Positions 12,517 to 22,993 of a stretch of DNA of 64,000 nucleotides are shown piece after piece. Position numbers and translations under genes: made by a program. The notes beneath the pieces were generated by a model. That model saw only the letters and a list, made by a program, of their open reading frames with translations, did not search any database and was not told the origin of the DNA. How positions within the stretch are numbered: the first letter of the stretch is position 1; each line of letters opens with the position of its first letter. This DNA comes from Lotus japonicus (taxonomy: Eukaryota > Streptophyta > Magnoliopsida > Fabales > Fabaceae): the NCBI RefSeq assembly GCF_012489685.1, contig NC_080041.1:23859780-23923779 (forward strand), read 5' to 3'.

Positions 12517-12905
12517 AATTCTGTGGTACCCGTATTTTTTTTCGGGCGTGGTACCTCGTATAGTATTTTAAATTATAATTTTTTTATTTTCTTAAAAAAA
12601 ATGGAAGATTTATTGTTGCATTTTTTAAGAATTTAAGTTCAATGACTCAATGAACTAATAACATATTGTATTTAAGTTTGTTTATACTGTTCAATGCACG
12701 ATTTGAAAAATTAGGGTTTTAAGTTTAACTTTCAACTTTGAGAGATCATCTAAGATCCTTTCTTGTCAGGATCTTCTTTCTCCATGTCTCATCTATGTTG
12801 AAACTTGCAAATCTTCATCCATCATTTTCTTTTCAGTTCAAATTGCCTTATTTTTCTATTAATTTATATCATTCTGGGTACCACGCCTTAATCTGGCTTT
12901 AGTAG
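12517..12905. mobile_element. Inverted-terminus element, copy 1
   Basis: The left end reads TTCTGTGGTACCCG, a T-run, then GGGCGTGGTACC. The right end (12877-12900) is GGTACCACGCCTTAATCTGG, the inverted counterpart of the inner left motif. The interior is AT-rich and non-coding. The outer right GGTACCACAG is missing compared with copy 2. It resembles a MITE with subterminal repeats but I cannot name the superfamily. Confidence 0.55.
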
Positions 12906-12926
12906 TTAAATAAAAAAAATTAGGTA

Positions 12927-13312
12927 AATTCTGTGGTACCCTGAATTTTTTTTGGGTGTGGTACCCAGATTAGGTAATTTAATAGATTATTATCATATTA
13001 TTCAGGATAAATACTACATCTTTAGATTTTGCTTCACTTATCAATTGACTTTATCTCATGGAATTCATTTTTTAATGAAAAATGGACGAGTGGTGGAAAC
13101 GAATGATGGTGATGGAGATACACGTAAAATGATCATGATTAATGGATAAACAAAGCTCAGAAAACACAACTTGCATATCTCATGTCCCTAAGAATGGAAC
13201 ACTGCATTACTATGATATAACAAAATCAAAATTTTAATCGATACATGGATCTTTTTTGTTGAACCATCTCATTTTAGGTACCACACCCTAATCTGACTTA
13301 AGGTACCACAGC
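12927..13312. mobile_element. Inverted-terminus element, copy 2
   Basis: The left end is TTCTGTGGTACCCTG, a T-run, then GGGTGTGGTACCCAGATTAG. The right end is GGTACCACACCCTAATCTGA then AAGGTACCACAG, its inverted complement including both GGTACC motifs. It is about 385 bp, the same size as the neighbouring copy in direct orientation. It carries no transposase. Confidence 0.6.
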
Positions 13313-14363
13313 AAGCACCAAAAAATTATAGGGGCAGTTCATAATTTCAATCTTGTTGATAATTTAATTTTATTTTGTGACAAACAAAAAAATAACAGCA
13401 AAATAGAAAAACTAGCTAACAACATCTAGATACAACAACGCCGAGACAAAAGGAGGGGTCCTTCCATACACACTATTGAGTAAAAATAGTATTTAATTAA
13501 AAAAATTGTATAAAGAGAAATAACAAAACCAGATATAGTAACCTCCAAACCCCATCTTCCAAATCAAAAATTAAGATCATCAGGGTTGCTTAACAGGTGG
13601 AATTGACCCCAAAACTTATATAATCTAATACCAACCAATTGATTATGCTGGTATTATTAATTTGAGTTACCGGTTTGTATCGCCTTATTTCTATTAATTC
13701 TTGGCGTTAACCAAACTATTCCACAACCAGTAGTCCATGGCGAGACTAATCTTCTACCCTATTGTTAGTGTAAGTGATAAGAGGCTAACCAAGAAAATTT
13801 CTTTTTTTTTTTAAATATTTTTTTCTTAATTGATGATAATTTTGAGGATAACGCCCTCAAGTTCAAAATACCCATGTTAATATGTGAAAAACGCAGCCAT
13901 CCAATGATAGCCCAATTGACCAAAAAAAATACAATGATAGCCCAGAAAACTTTTAACCAACAACTCACTTCTTTTGTTCCAATATCATCGCCACCAATAA
14001 ATCTTGAAAAGCTTAAAATTAAACTAGCTGAACCTCCCTAAAAGGATATTACCTGAAAAAATGGCAACAAAGGACAAAGGTTAGGCAACCAAACCGAAAA
14101 GTACGATTGCTAGTTAGAACAATGAAGGGCCTCAACAAGAGAGACATGCTTTGCAACCAATAGCACCAAAAGGAGTCACTATATGAATCACCATCAAGCA
14201 ACATTTGACCCAATTCTAGACTCATTACAATGCCTGAATAAATATTGCTTCAACAAATTAAAGCACTGCTTAGACTTTCTAATATTTTGCTTATGCTACT
14301 CAAACACCTCACCTTGAGACAATTGGCACCCATTGGCAGCCAGATTCGATTCAAACAAACAAA
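13313..14363. other. Intergenic, no gene seen
   Basis: About 1 kb of unassigned, mostly AT-rich sequence up to the Helitron-like terminus. No conserved protein or RNA feature was found. Confidence 0.3.
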
Positions 14364-14400
14364 CTAGTATTTAGCCCGTTTATCCGTGCCATGCACGGGG
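14364..14400 (-). mobile_element. Helitron-like 3' terminus
   Basis: On the minus strand the sequence reads CCCGTGCATGGCACGG, a 6-bp-stem, 3-base-loop hairpin (14384-14398), then ATAAACGGGC and TAAATACTAG, followed by T. Helitrons end in a short GC-rich hairpin followed within about 10-16 nt by CTRR and insert between A and T; here the flanking bases are A/T as expected. The element would extend to higher coordinates, where minus-strand gene fragments lie. I did not find its 5' TC end. Confidence 0.5.
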
Positions 14401-15249
14401 AATTTTCATTTGAATTAACTATTAATTATTATGATTGAGTTTAGATGAGTATTGATATATATGGAATATACTATAATGACGTAGTTACTAATTGTAATTA
14501 TTTTCTATTGATGTTTATGCATATCATTTTCGGTGTGGAGATTAATTGGATAGTTTTCCAGTTTGTAATGGCTACACCCTCTATATGATTGATGTTATGC
14601 ACAATATTGGATGTATTTTGACAAGTAAAGTCACACAAAAATATAATATATGAAATAAAAGTTATTGGGCCGATTAGGGATGGCTGATAGGAGATTGTTT
14701 TTGAATAGAGATTGCATAATTTACATTGAGCCAAAAATCAAAAAAGACCAACAAACAAACTTATCATTTAAAGACATAAGTTTGAATGTTTGCATTTGCA
14801 CTATAATGCAAATTATTCAGTCTAGAAGAATATATTATTAAGTTGCAATACTTTGCAAGTACTAAACTTCTGCTTTCTTCTAATTGATTAGGAACTATAG
14901 GTCTCATTAGCTGCTCTTGTCCATAATCAGCTAGTTCTTTTTTGGAAGGCAAACAATTCATATAAGGAGCACAAGGGTGCTAAACCCAAATAAAAATAGG
15001 AAAAGCAACCAAGCTACTTAGCTAACTCAAAGCCCAGAAGCAACAATTTCTGAATATAGGAAAATAATAGAGCAAAACATAAATGACAGCTCCATGGCTA
15101 AAGACCAATTCAATACACCCCCACCCCCTGCTTTTTCTCTCTTTTGATCCTATTATACATCCACTATCTACATCTGACCATTTCCCCAAACAGCATAGCA
15201 GAAACAACATTATTTTCTACACCCAGTTAATTGTCTTGTTCAAAAGAAC
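14401..15249 (-). other. Presumed Helitron interior, no recognised gene
   Basis: Between the 3' terminus and the PPR remnant lie about 850 bp with short minus-strand frames (for example near 14764-14961, containing KKELADYGQEQLMRP) that I do not recognise. They could be further captured exons or chance. Confidence 0.3.
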
Positions 15250-15529
15250 GTGTAGACCAGATCCTTAATTTTCTGAAAATGGGAGAGTGATAAGTGCCAA
15301 ATTTACCTGATTTTCTATATTAATTTGGGTATTTATCTGTTCTAAATGTGTAAGTTATCTTTCAAATTATCCCTCAAATAGGTTAATTTAGTAAGTAGAT
15401 AGTTTATATATAGATATTATGTAAGATGTGTTAGTTTTATCATTTAGACTCTTTGGTTTTAATTGTAGGAGAAAAGTCAAGAAGATCCAACTATTTGAAG
15501 ATCAAAAGGGGCTAAAAATATTGAAGTTC

Positions 15530-15761
15530 GCTTAAGCCAAAAGTTGGCTCGCTTAAGCCAAACTACATGGCAGTAGCAGTGGCAGATATATTGAAGTTCG
15601 CTTAAGCCAAATGTTGCCTCGCTTAAGCCAAATTACATGGTAGTAGCAGTGGTTCTGGAAGACAATTCGGCTTAAGCGAGAAATGGTCTCGCTTAAGCCA
15701 AAGACCTTACCTGAACGTGAAGAAACCTGCTCGCTTAAGCGACATCTTTATCAGCTTAAGC
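15530..15761 (+). promoter_or_regulatory. Phased GCTTAAGC array in the 5' LTR U3
   Basis: GCTTAAGC begins at 15530, 15551, 15600, 15621, 15670, 15691, 15733 and 15754: four pairs with exactly 21 bp within each pair and 70, 70 and 63 bp between pair starts. The surrounding sequence differs between repeats, mostly as TCGCTTAAGCC or GGCTTAAGCGA half-variants. The array ends 18 bp before the TATA box. Confidence 0.85.
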
Positions 15762-15779
15762 GAGATTGCTGTCCTGTTT

Positions 15780-15787
15780 TATAAAAA
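15780..15787 (+). promoter_or_regulatory. TATA box of the LTR promoter
   Basis: TATAAAAA after TGTTT, about 490 bp into the LTR and directly downstream of the palindrome array. The same sequence is present at the matching place in the 3' LTR. Confidence 0.7.
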
Positions 15788-16638
15788 GCTCGACCAAATC
15801 AGAATTGAACGATCTCTTGACATATTTTGGACCTCTTAGAGAGAAAATTGCATAGAGAAGAAGGAAAGGAACTTTGGGAGCTTTGATCCACCATCCATCG
15901 TGCTAGAGACACACCGAGGACGGCATGGGTCACCGCTTTCACCTTAGTTTCCTCTTGTAAGCTTTGTAAGCAATCCATGGATATGGGTTGCTAAGTTTCT
16001 TTGATGGATTTGGACGTAGCCTTTAACTATGACTTGTTCTTCTTGATTTCTATATGAAAATGTCGTTTCTATTAAATGATTCAATGGTTTTCTCTTGTTC
16101 TTAATGCTATGTTTTAGTTTGCGCACCTAGAACATATCGCTTGATTCGGCGTAAGAGCGGAAACTACAACGTCTAGAGTCCGACCTAGAGTTAACCATCT
16201 AATAAATCTAATTGCTAGGAATAGAGTTAGGTTTGTTAGTCCCTTAAACATCTGAGCTTAAAGATAACTTAGCTTTTCTATGCATGTGAGGAATCAATGT
16301 TTAGGAAAGTAAGTTATAGATATCCACTCATGTGAGGAATCAATGAAGTAGGGTTTCATATAGAATCATAGGACACTAATAGTTAAATGGTGAACTCCAA
16401 TTCCAACAGCTTTCTCTCTTGATATCAATCATCTTTTATTCTCGCTTTATTTAATTTACATTAGCATTTGATCACTAAAATTATCAACCTTTTGAAAATC
16501 TATTGCTTGAGTAATTTACTAGAGAACGGCATTTGTTTTAGCAATTCCCTGCGGATACGACAAAAACCCTATGCTATACTACAATTGAATCTTGAAAGGG
16601 ATTTGAAAGTAGTTGTGGTAAAAACCTTTTAACAAAAA

Positions 16639-16656
16639 TGGCGCCGTTGCCGGGGA
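16639..16656 (+). promoter_or_regulatory. Primer-binding site, tRNA-Asp
   Basis: TGGCGCCGTTGCCGGGGA lies four bases after the 5' LTR. It is the complement of the 3' end of plant tRNA-Asp(GTC) including CCA. This primer is typical of Athila/Tat-lineage elements. Confidence 0.9.
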
Positions 16657-16764
16657 ATTGCGTCAATACAAAAGCATTGCTTTAGTTTTCTTACTTTGAG
16701 CAATTGTGAATATAGTGTATAGTTTTAATTTCAGTTAAATTTTCCTTGTTGTTGCTAATCTCTT

Positions 16765-17559
16765 GTGTTAGCTTGTGTTTTCTTGTTCATTCAATCGACT
16801 AGCTTAAGAGAAAATAGCAACAAGAAGCTTCTGAATCACCCACTTCCAAAGATGCAACAACCATCCTTAAGAGATCAGGTAATGTGGTGTGATATTTGTT
16901 TTGATACTCACTATGTGGGTTATTGTCATTTACAGGAAGAACAAGTTCCACCACCACCATACCTACCATATTACTCCCCAGAACATGATAAGATTGCTAG
17001 GCTTGAGGATACCTTGGTCCAATTCATGCAGATTTCAATAGTTAACCAAAAGAATACCGAGGCTTCCTTCAAGAACCTAGAAAATCAAGTGGGGCATCTA
17101 GCACATCAAATAGCTGAATATGGTAAGGTTGTTGTGGAAACAAAAGAATTTGATAAAGAAAATAAGGAAGAAGGGGAGGAGGAAGAAGAAGTAAAAGAAA
17201 AAAATGATCCACCAATTCACAACTCACCTCAAAATTCCCCAAAGGTAAAACATGAAGAGGTTGAGGTAAGCTTTGAAGTTTTTTATGATTTTCAGCATCA
17301 CCAATGCAATGGTATGATTTATATCGTTGAACATACAGATTCTGTATTTGGTGATAGGTTTGATGAAAATATTTCATTGAATACTTCAAAGAATGTATAT
17401 AGCTTAAATTGTGAATTAGGGTTGATTGAAAAAAGAAAGAAAAAGAATGATTTTTGGATGGCTTGGAAAGGTTTTGATAGAACACTTGATGAAAACCAGG
17501 TCAAAAAGCCAAAGAAGCGGAAGGGGTTATACTATAACCCTTGCTTGTGGTCACCATGA
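16765..17559 (+). CDS. Gag-like fragment of the retrotransposon, 264 aa
   Basis: This is the longest intact frame in the element. Residues 42-54 are CDICFDTHYVGYC, a zinc-knuckle-like CX2CX3HX4C one residue shorter than the usual retroviral-type knuckle. Residues about 77-118 form a coiled-coil segment (LEDTLVQFM, SFKNLENQVGHLAHQI) of the type at the C-terminal side of plant Athila gag. A highly acidic stretch (EEGEEEEEVKEK) follows and the C-terminus is basic. The N-terminal capsid part is missing, so this is a truncated or rearranged gag. The annotated ATG is simply the first one; an internal Met30 is equally possible. Any packaging role is inference. Confidence 0.65.
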   Translation: MLACVFLFIQSTSLRENSNKKLLNHPLPKMQQPSLRDQVMWCDICFDTHYVGYCHLQEEQVPPPPYLPYYSPEHDKIARLEDTLVQFMQISIVNQKNTEASFKNLENQVGHLAHQIAEYGKVVVETKEFDKENKEEGEEEEEVKEKNDPPIHNSPQNSPKVKHEEVEVSFEVFYDFQHHQCNGMIYIVEHTDSVFGDRFDENISLNTSKNVYSLNCELGLIEKRKKKNDFWMAWKGFDRTLDENQVKKPKKRKGLYYNPCLWSP

Positions 17560-18660
17560 TAGTTTTTGTGTCAAGCTAATGACGTTAAACAAGCGCTTCC
17601 TGGGAGGCAACCCAGTGTTTAGTTAGATTTTCCAGTTTTCTAGTTATTTTAGTAAGTGACATGGTGATTTTGTGAAGTTTCACTTTAATTTGTGTTTTCC
17701 TGTGCTTCACAGCTTTTGATCACCATATTGAGTATGTTCAAAGGCTTAGAGATCAATGATTTGATGGATTTGTAAAAGATAGGGTTGTGACTTGTTTTTG
17801 CATGTGAACTTGAGTAAATTGTGCATCCTGTGATTTTCTGTTTAAAACCTGAGTTTCAAAGTTATAGCAGGTCTAATTTGATGCTTACCATGCATATGAA
17901 TTGATGATTTTTGAGGTTGGTGTGTTTTGAGAAAATTGAGGTATGTAGTAGTGTGCTCATGATGAAAAACAAGTCACTCTAGGTGATTTTCTGCATTAAC
18001 TGTGCAAAATTGCTTTCCATAACTTTTGAACAAACTCATGTTTGTGTTTCAATGTTAGTTTTCAAATATTAGAATAGGATCCAATGTGAACTCTTTGGCT
18101 TTGAAGTGAAAATGCATTAAGACTGCTCATTGTGTAGTCTTCTTAATCTTGGAGTGTGCCTTATGGGGATGTGCTTCAATTGTGTAGTATAAGGCCTCTC
18201 ACAAGTTTTAAATGATATGAATGGTGAGTCTAAGGACTTAGAAAGCTAGGAAAATGGGAAAAGAAGAAATTGAGGTGTTGGGTTGTGAAAATAGCAGAAT
18301 TGTGTGTAAGGTATGAGTTAGAGTATGAAATAAGAATCTTGTGTCTCTTTTCATGATTTTAGTCTTCACACAAGTTTCTTAGATGATAAGTAAGTGATTT
18401 ATCCTCTTTTGAAGCATTGAGAATTGATGAATCAAAATTTGAGGTATCTACTTGTGTAAATAGTCAAAAAGAGTGCTAAATTGAATTCATGTTCTTTGAT
18501 GATTAACATGTGAAATTCAAGTGACTCACAGGTTTAAATTGAAGATAGAAATGCCTCATTATTATTGAAAATCAAGGAAGAAGAGAAATACAAATTTTGG
18601 AGGTTAGACTTGTGAATTTTGGCAAGACTTGACAGTATTCTGCTGCATAATTACAGGTAC
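17560..18660 (+). other. Non-coding interior of the LTR element
   Basis: Where pol would be expected there is only AT-rich sequence without a conserved frame. The stretch after the gag stop (AAGCGCTTCCTGGGAGGCAA) is a phrase I associate with the 3' part of Athila-type elements. Reverse transcriptase, RNase H and integrase motifs are absent. Confidence 0.6.
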
Positions 18661-18663
18661 TTC

Positions 18664-18832
18664 GCTTAAGCCAGCCAAATGATCGCTTAAGCCAAATTCA
18701 GAAAGCAGTTACAATGTACAAGGGTTCAATTTCGCTTAAGCCAGAGCAAGTTCCGCTTAAGCGATACTCTAGACATAAAAGATAGTACTAGAATTGGTAT
18801 GTTCGCTTAAGCAGGAAATGTCTCGCTTAAGC
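18664..18832 (+). promoter_or_regulatory. Internal phased GCTTAAGC array
   Basis: GCTTAAGC begins at 18664, 18685, 18734, 18755, 18805 and 18825: three pairs with 21, 21 and 20 bp within pairs and 70 and 71 bp between pair starts. The last copy is the full 14-bp palindrome CTCGCTTAAGCGAG. A TTTAAAAAC motif follows at about 18870. The sequence between motifs is unrelated to that in the LTR array, so this is not a simple copy of the LTR. Confidence 0.85.
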
Positions 18833-19417
18833 GAGATACTATTAAAAAAAAAGGGGAAACACTCACTCTTTAAAAACACAAACAGCAAACCTCATTCTCA
18901 CACACAAATCACGTACCCATCACGTACAGCAGCACACACAAAATCACGAATACCACCTCACACACAAAATCAAGAATCACTTCCTCTCACACACAAGAAT
19001 ATGCAACTTGGTTCCATTGCACACACATGAGCAAGATTTTCAACTATTTGGTTCAGTTTTCTCCATTCTCTCCTTTTCAATTGTACTTGTGATTTGGGGA
19101 TTTTGGTTTTCTACTTCTCAGGTAAAGTTTTTCCCTTTCTCCCTCAATTTGATTTCACATTCTAAAGCTCTAAATTTGGGGATTTTGATTGTGCAAGCAC
19201 TGATGAGCATTAAGGAATTTTTTGTCTCATTGGGAAAAGAATTGCATGCTTTGAATAGGACTGTTTGGGGATCTTAAGTTTGGTTACGGGATTGTAAACT
19301 CAAATTGTAATATGCTTCATATGTTAAAGGTTGTGCACCCTAGGTGTTTGACAAAATGCATGAATGAAAATGTTAAATTGTCGTCTACCTAATGCTTGAG
19401 ATCTAGGTTGTTCAGGG

Positions 19418-19606
19418 GCAGATGTTGCAGCACAGACACTCAAACAAGATCGTGATGCTTGGCCTGAGGACAGGCCGAATTCCAAGGAGGAGGAGAGAGC
19501 TGCTGGACATGGAGATGGAGATGAAGCTACTACTTCTGCAGCAGCTAACTTGAGAGCTAATGATTACATGATTGTTGTTCAGGAGCAGGATGGAGTTGAG
19601 GATTGA
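19418..19606 (+). pseudogene. 3' ORF remnant of the LTR element
   Basis: An open frame of 62 codons without its own ATG follows a splice-acceptor-like ATCTAG. It is acidic and polar (KEEERAAGHGDGDEATT) and ends DYMIVVQEQDGVED before TGA. Athila-type elements often carry an extra ORF between pol and the 3' LTR; this could be the last exon of such a frame. No transmembrane segment is visible and I cannot assign a function. Confidence 0.4.
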
Positions 19607-21039
19607 TGACCACAGCCACTGATCCAAGTTCACTTTTATTTTCTGTCATTTCATTTTCTAGCTTTATTACTTTTATTCGTTTATAGTACTTGTTAGTCTG
19701 AACTTGGTACTTTGTGTTATTTTGTTGTGTTCTTAATTGCTAGCACATGTTTGGATTTTGGATTAGCAGTTTGTTTTGCTCACTGTTCTGAATTGCAAAT
19801 GATTGGTTGTTGGTATAGGTAATGAGCATGGACTATGAAATGCTAAGTTGAGCATGATGTGTGTTTTTTAAAGTTCATAGTTCATTGTGATTGCACTCAC
19901 TTGGTGTCATTATATGATATGAATGCATCATTCACATGAATGTCATAGGCTCATTTTGAAAATGCTTGAAATCAGGGACTCCTAAGCCTAGTGTGGAGTG
20001 TAGCCAAACACTTGGTGAGATTCGAGAGATTCGCCATTGTTTTGCACAGTTTTACTTGTTTGAGTCTCTAACTGTTGAATTGCATGGGAATGATAGAAAA
20101 TGATCAAGGCAATTTTGTTCTTTAGTGTACATACACTACTTAGCCAAATAAGCCTACCATTGATTAGGAATTCCAATTGCACCCCTTTTGAGCTTGAATT
20201 AAAATTTTGTTGTTCTTTGTATATGATCCCGAACTTAAATGGAAAAAAAAAATGTTTCTCCCATACTTTTTAAGTTAAGAGAGCATTTATGTGAGGATTG
20301 TATGCTAATGTGCTAAGTTGGGGGGAGTGGAGGCTTTGATATCTTTTTGTTTAGTTTTCTATCCTTTGTACATATACTGATGAAAAAAAAATGCTTGTGT
20401 ATAGTCTATCAAAAACAAAAAAAGAAAATGATTGAAAAAGAATGGAAATGAGAAGAAAAGGGGTTATGTGCATGAAATTGTGTAAAAGGGGTGAAAAAGA
20501 GGGTTGGTAGAAGGAGAGCGAAAAAAAAAATCATAATTATTGAGTGAATCCAAATGTAATTGCTCTCTTGACTTGAAAGTATCTTGAAAATCTAGAAAAA
20601 CCAATTTTCTTGATAACCCTGGCCACATTACAACCCAGAAAGACCTTTGTGATTCTTGAGTTTCCATGCAGTTTTAATAGTTGATGAGACAGGTAACAAG
20701 TTTGACATGTTGTGATTCAATGGCTGATTAGTGTGAAACACTTACCTCATAGAGAATTGAAGAGTAGTGAACAGTTTGATGAGAATTTGAATGGTTCCCT
20801 GATTGAATAGTATTAGATTCAATGTTATGCCAATGGTTTCATGCTGGTGTGTTTTTGTATCATTATTGTAACCATTTGTTGTGGGCTTCACATGTTCTAG
20901 TTGGTAATTGATACTTGAATCATGCTTGTGAAAAGAAACTGAGATTAGTAGTTCATAAGCCATGCTCGTTCAAGAACCTTTGTGAATATGTTTTTTTTAT
21001 AGCCAATACCTTTTGTTTGAGGACAAACAAAGTTCCAAG
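19607..21039 (+). other. 3' untranslated interior of the LTR element
   Basis: About 1.4 kb with no conserved frame. It contains a purine-rich TTGGGGGGAGTGGAGG tract at about 20318, reminiscent of a second polypurine tract. Confidence 0.5.
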
Positions 21040-21050
21040 TTTGGGGGAGT
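21040..21050 (+). promoter_or_regulatory. Polypurine tract
   Basis: TTTGGGGGAGT lies immediately before the 3' LTR. It is the expected plus-strand primer for reverse transcription. Confidence 0.8.
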
Positions 21051-22434
21051 TGATAAGTGCCAAATTCACCTGATTTTCTATATTAATTTGGGTAATTATC
21101 TGTTCTAAATGTGTAAGTTATCTTTCAAATTATCCCTCAAATAGGTTAATTTAGTAAGTAGATAGTTTATATATAGATATTATGTAAGATGTGTTAGTTT
21201 TATCATTTAGACTCTTTGGTTTTTATTGTAGGAGAAAAGTCAAGAAGATCCAACTATTTGAAGATCAAAAGGGGCTAAAAATATTGAAGTTCGCTTAAGC
21301 CAAAAGTTGGCTCGCTTAAGCCAAACTACATGGCAGTAGTAGTGGCAGATATATTGAAGTTCGCTTAAGCCAAATGTTGCCTCGCTTAAGCCAAATTACA
21401 TGGCAGTAGCAGTGGTTCTGGAAGACAATTCGGCTTAAGCGAGAAATGGTCTCGCTTAAGCCAAAGACCTTACCTGAACGTGAAGAAACCTGCTCGCTTA
21501 AGCGACATCTTTATCAGCTTAAGCGAGATTGCAGTCCTGTTTTATAAAAAGCTCGACCAAATCAGAATTGAACGATCTCTTGACATATTTTGGACCTCTT
21601 AGAGAGAAAATTGCATAGAGAAGAAGGAAAGGAACTTTGGGAGCTTTGATCCACCATCCATCGTGCTGGAGACACACCGAGGACGGCACGGGTCACCGCT
21701 TTCACCTTAGTTTCCTCTTGTAAGCTTTGTAAGCAATCCATGGATATGGGTTGCTAAGTTTCTTTGTTGGATTTGGACGTAGCCTTTAACTATGACTTGT
21801 TCTTCTTGATTTCTATATGAAAATATCGTTTCTATTACATGATTCAATGGTTTTCTCTTGTTCTTAATGCTATGTTTTAGTTTGCGCACCTAGAACATAT
21901 CGCTTGATTCGGCGTAAGAGCGGAAACTACAACGTCTAGAGTCCGACCTAGAGTTAACCATCTAATAAATCTAATTGCTAGGAATAGAGTTAGGTTTGTT
22001 AGTCCCTTAAACATCTGAGCTTAAAGATAACTTAGCTTTTCTATGCATGTGAGGAATCAATGTTTAGGAAAGTAAGTTATAGATATCCACTCATGTGAGG
22101 AATCAATGAAGTAGGGTAGAAATGGTGTAGATGAATCATGGATAGGAATGAATATTCATATAGAATCATAGGACACTAATAGTTAAATGGTGAACTCCAA
22201 TTCCAAGAGCTTTCTCTCTTGATATCAATCATCTTTTATTCTCACTTTATTTAATTTACATTAGCATTTGATCACTAAAATTATCAACCTTTTGAAAATC
22301 TATTGCTTGAGTAATTTACTAGAGAACGGCATTTGTATTAGCAATTCCATGCGGATACGACAAAAATCCTATGCTATACTACAATTGAATCTTGAAAGGG
22401 ATTTGAAAGTAGTTGTGGTAAAAACCTTTCAACA
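21051..22434 (+). repeat. 3' LTR (1384 bp)
   Basis: Begins TGATAAGTGCC and ends CCTTTCAACA. The eight GCTTAAGC motifs are at 21293, 21314, 21363, 21384, 21433, 21454, 21496 and 21517, with spacing identical to the 5' LTR. It holds 37 bp near 22118-22155 that the 5' LTR lacks. Confidence 0.95.
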
Positions 22435-22640
22435 GAGAGGGACTTATCGATTAGGCACTGTCGAACATAGCAATTCAAGAGAGCACCATATGCCTTCTCA
22501 GTTTTGCCTTGTTCCTTCAAGCTGTTAAAATAGCTTTCTGCAGAAGAAAACCCATGAACCTTGCCAATGAGGTCCAAGTGCACCGCATGTTCAGTAGGAG
22601 AAACTATGCACACACCATTCTTATTCATCCACTCAGATAC

Positions 22641-22951
22641 CTGCATCCATTAAGCAACATAACTTCAAGAACAACAATAAATAAGAAATTAGTTATTTCA
22701 AATTTCATACAGTCCAAAAATGGTGTCTTTACATCACAGTAACTGAAAACAAACCAAACTTTCCAGTTTCACATACATCTTATTTTGAATCAGTTGCAGC
22801 ACATGTTCGAACAATAAATCAGAAGTGTGCCATAACTATTCATGTAACTCATCAGAACTTACCCACCATAATAACTTCTTTTTTGACATCAAACATGAGT
22901 AAAAATGGCACTAAGCAACAACCTTTCACTAACTTGAATCATGTTTTCCTT

Positions 22952-22993
<42 letters not shown>

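Larger units (their letters stand above)
15288..16634 (+). repeat. 5' LTR (1347 bp)
   Basis: Begins TGATAAGTGCC and ends CCTTTTAACA. It contains eight GCTTAAGC palindromes (15530-15761), then a TATA box at 15780-15787 (TATAAAAA), so transcription should start near 15810. Compared with the 3' LTR it lacks 37 bp near 16355. Confidence 0.95.
15288..22434 (+). mobile_element. Complete non-autonomous Athila-like LTR retrotransposon
   Basis: The element is 7147 bp with two LTRs, a tRNA-Asp primer-binding site, a purine tract, TG..CA ends and a perfect 5-bp target duplication GAGAG (15283-15287 and 22435-22439). The interior (about 4.4 kb) has a gag-like frame and a short 3' frame but no protease, reverse transcriptase or integrase, so it must be mobilised in trans. 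By eye the LTRs differ at about 17 positions plus one 37-bp indel, so insertion is recent (about 1.3 % divergence). The tRNA-Asp primer and gag coiled coil suggest the Athila branch of Ty3/gypsy. Confidence 0.95.
15250..22640 (-). pseudogene. PPR-protein exon split by an LTR retrotransposon
   Basis: The minus-strand segment 22640-22435 follows a splice-acceptor-like TGCAG and encodes VSEWMNKNGV, then HAVHLDLIGKV, SAESYFN and YGALLNCYVR, ending DKSLS. This matches P-type pentatricopeptide repeat proteins of the small mitochondrial family around Arabidopsis At4g21705. The frame resumes at 15287 on the far side of the transposon as HFQKIKDL and then meets a stop (VYTFF*). Without the insert and its 5-bp duplication the frame was continuous. 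Only about 80 codons of a roughly 500-residue family are present, so this was already a fragment before the retrotransposon landed, consistent with transposon gene capture. Confidence 0.8.

Noticed and set aside
15530..15761. CRISPR-like array
   Set aside because: The repeat is only 8-12 bp and palindromic, spacers alternate 13 and 41 bp, and the host is a plant; it lies in an LTR promoter.
17069..17485. 138-codon minus-strand frame in the LTR element
   Set aside because: It is opposite the gag-like frame and reflects the reverse complement of its acidic, A-rich codons.
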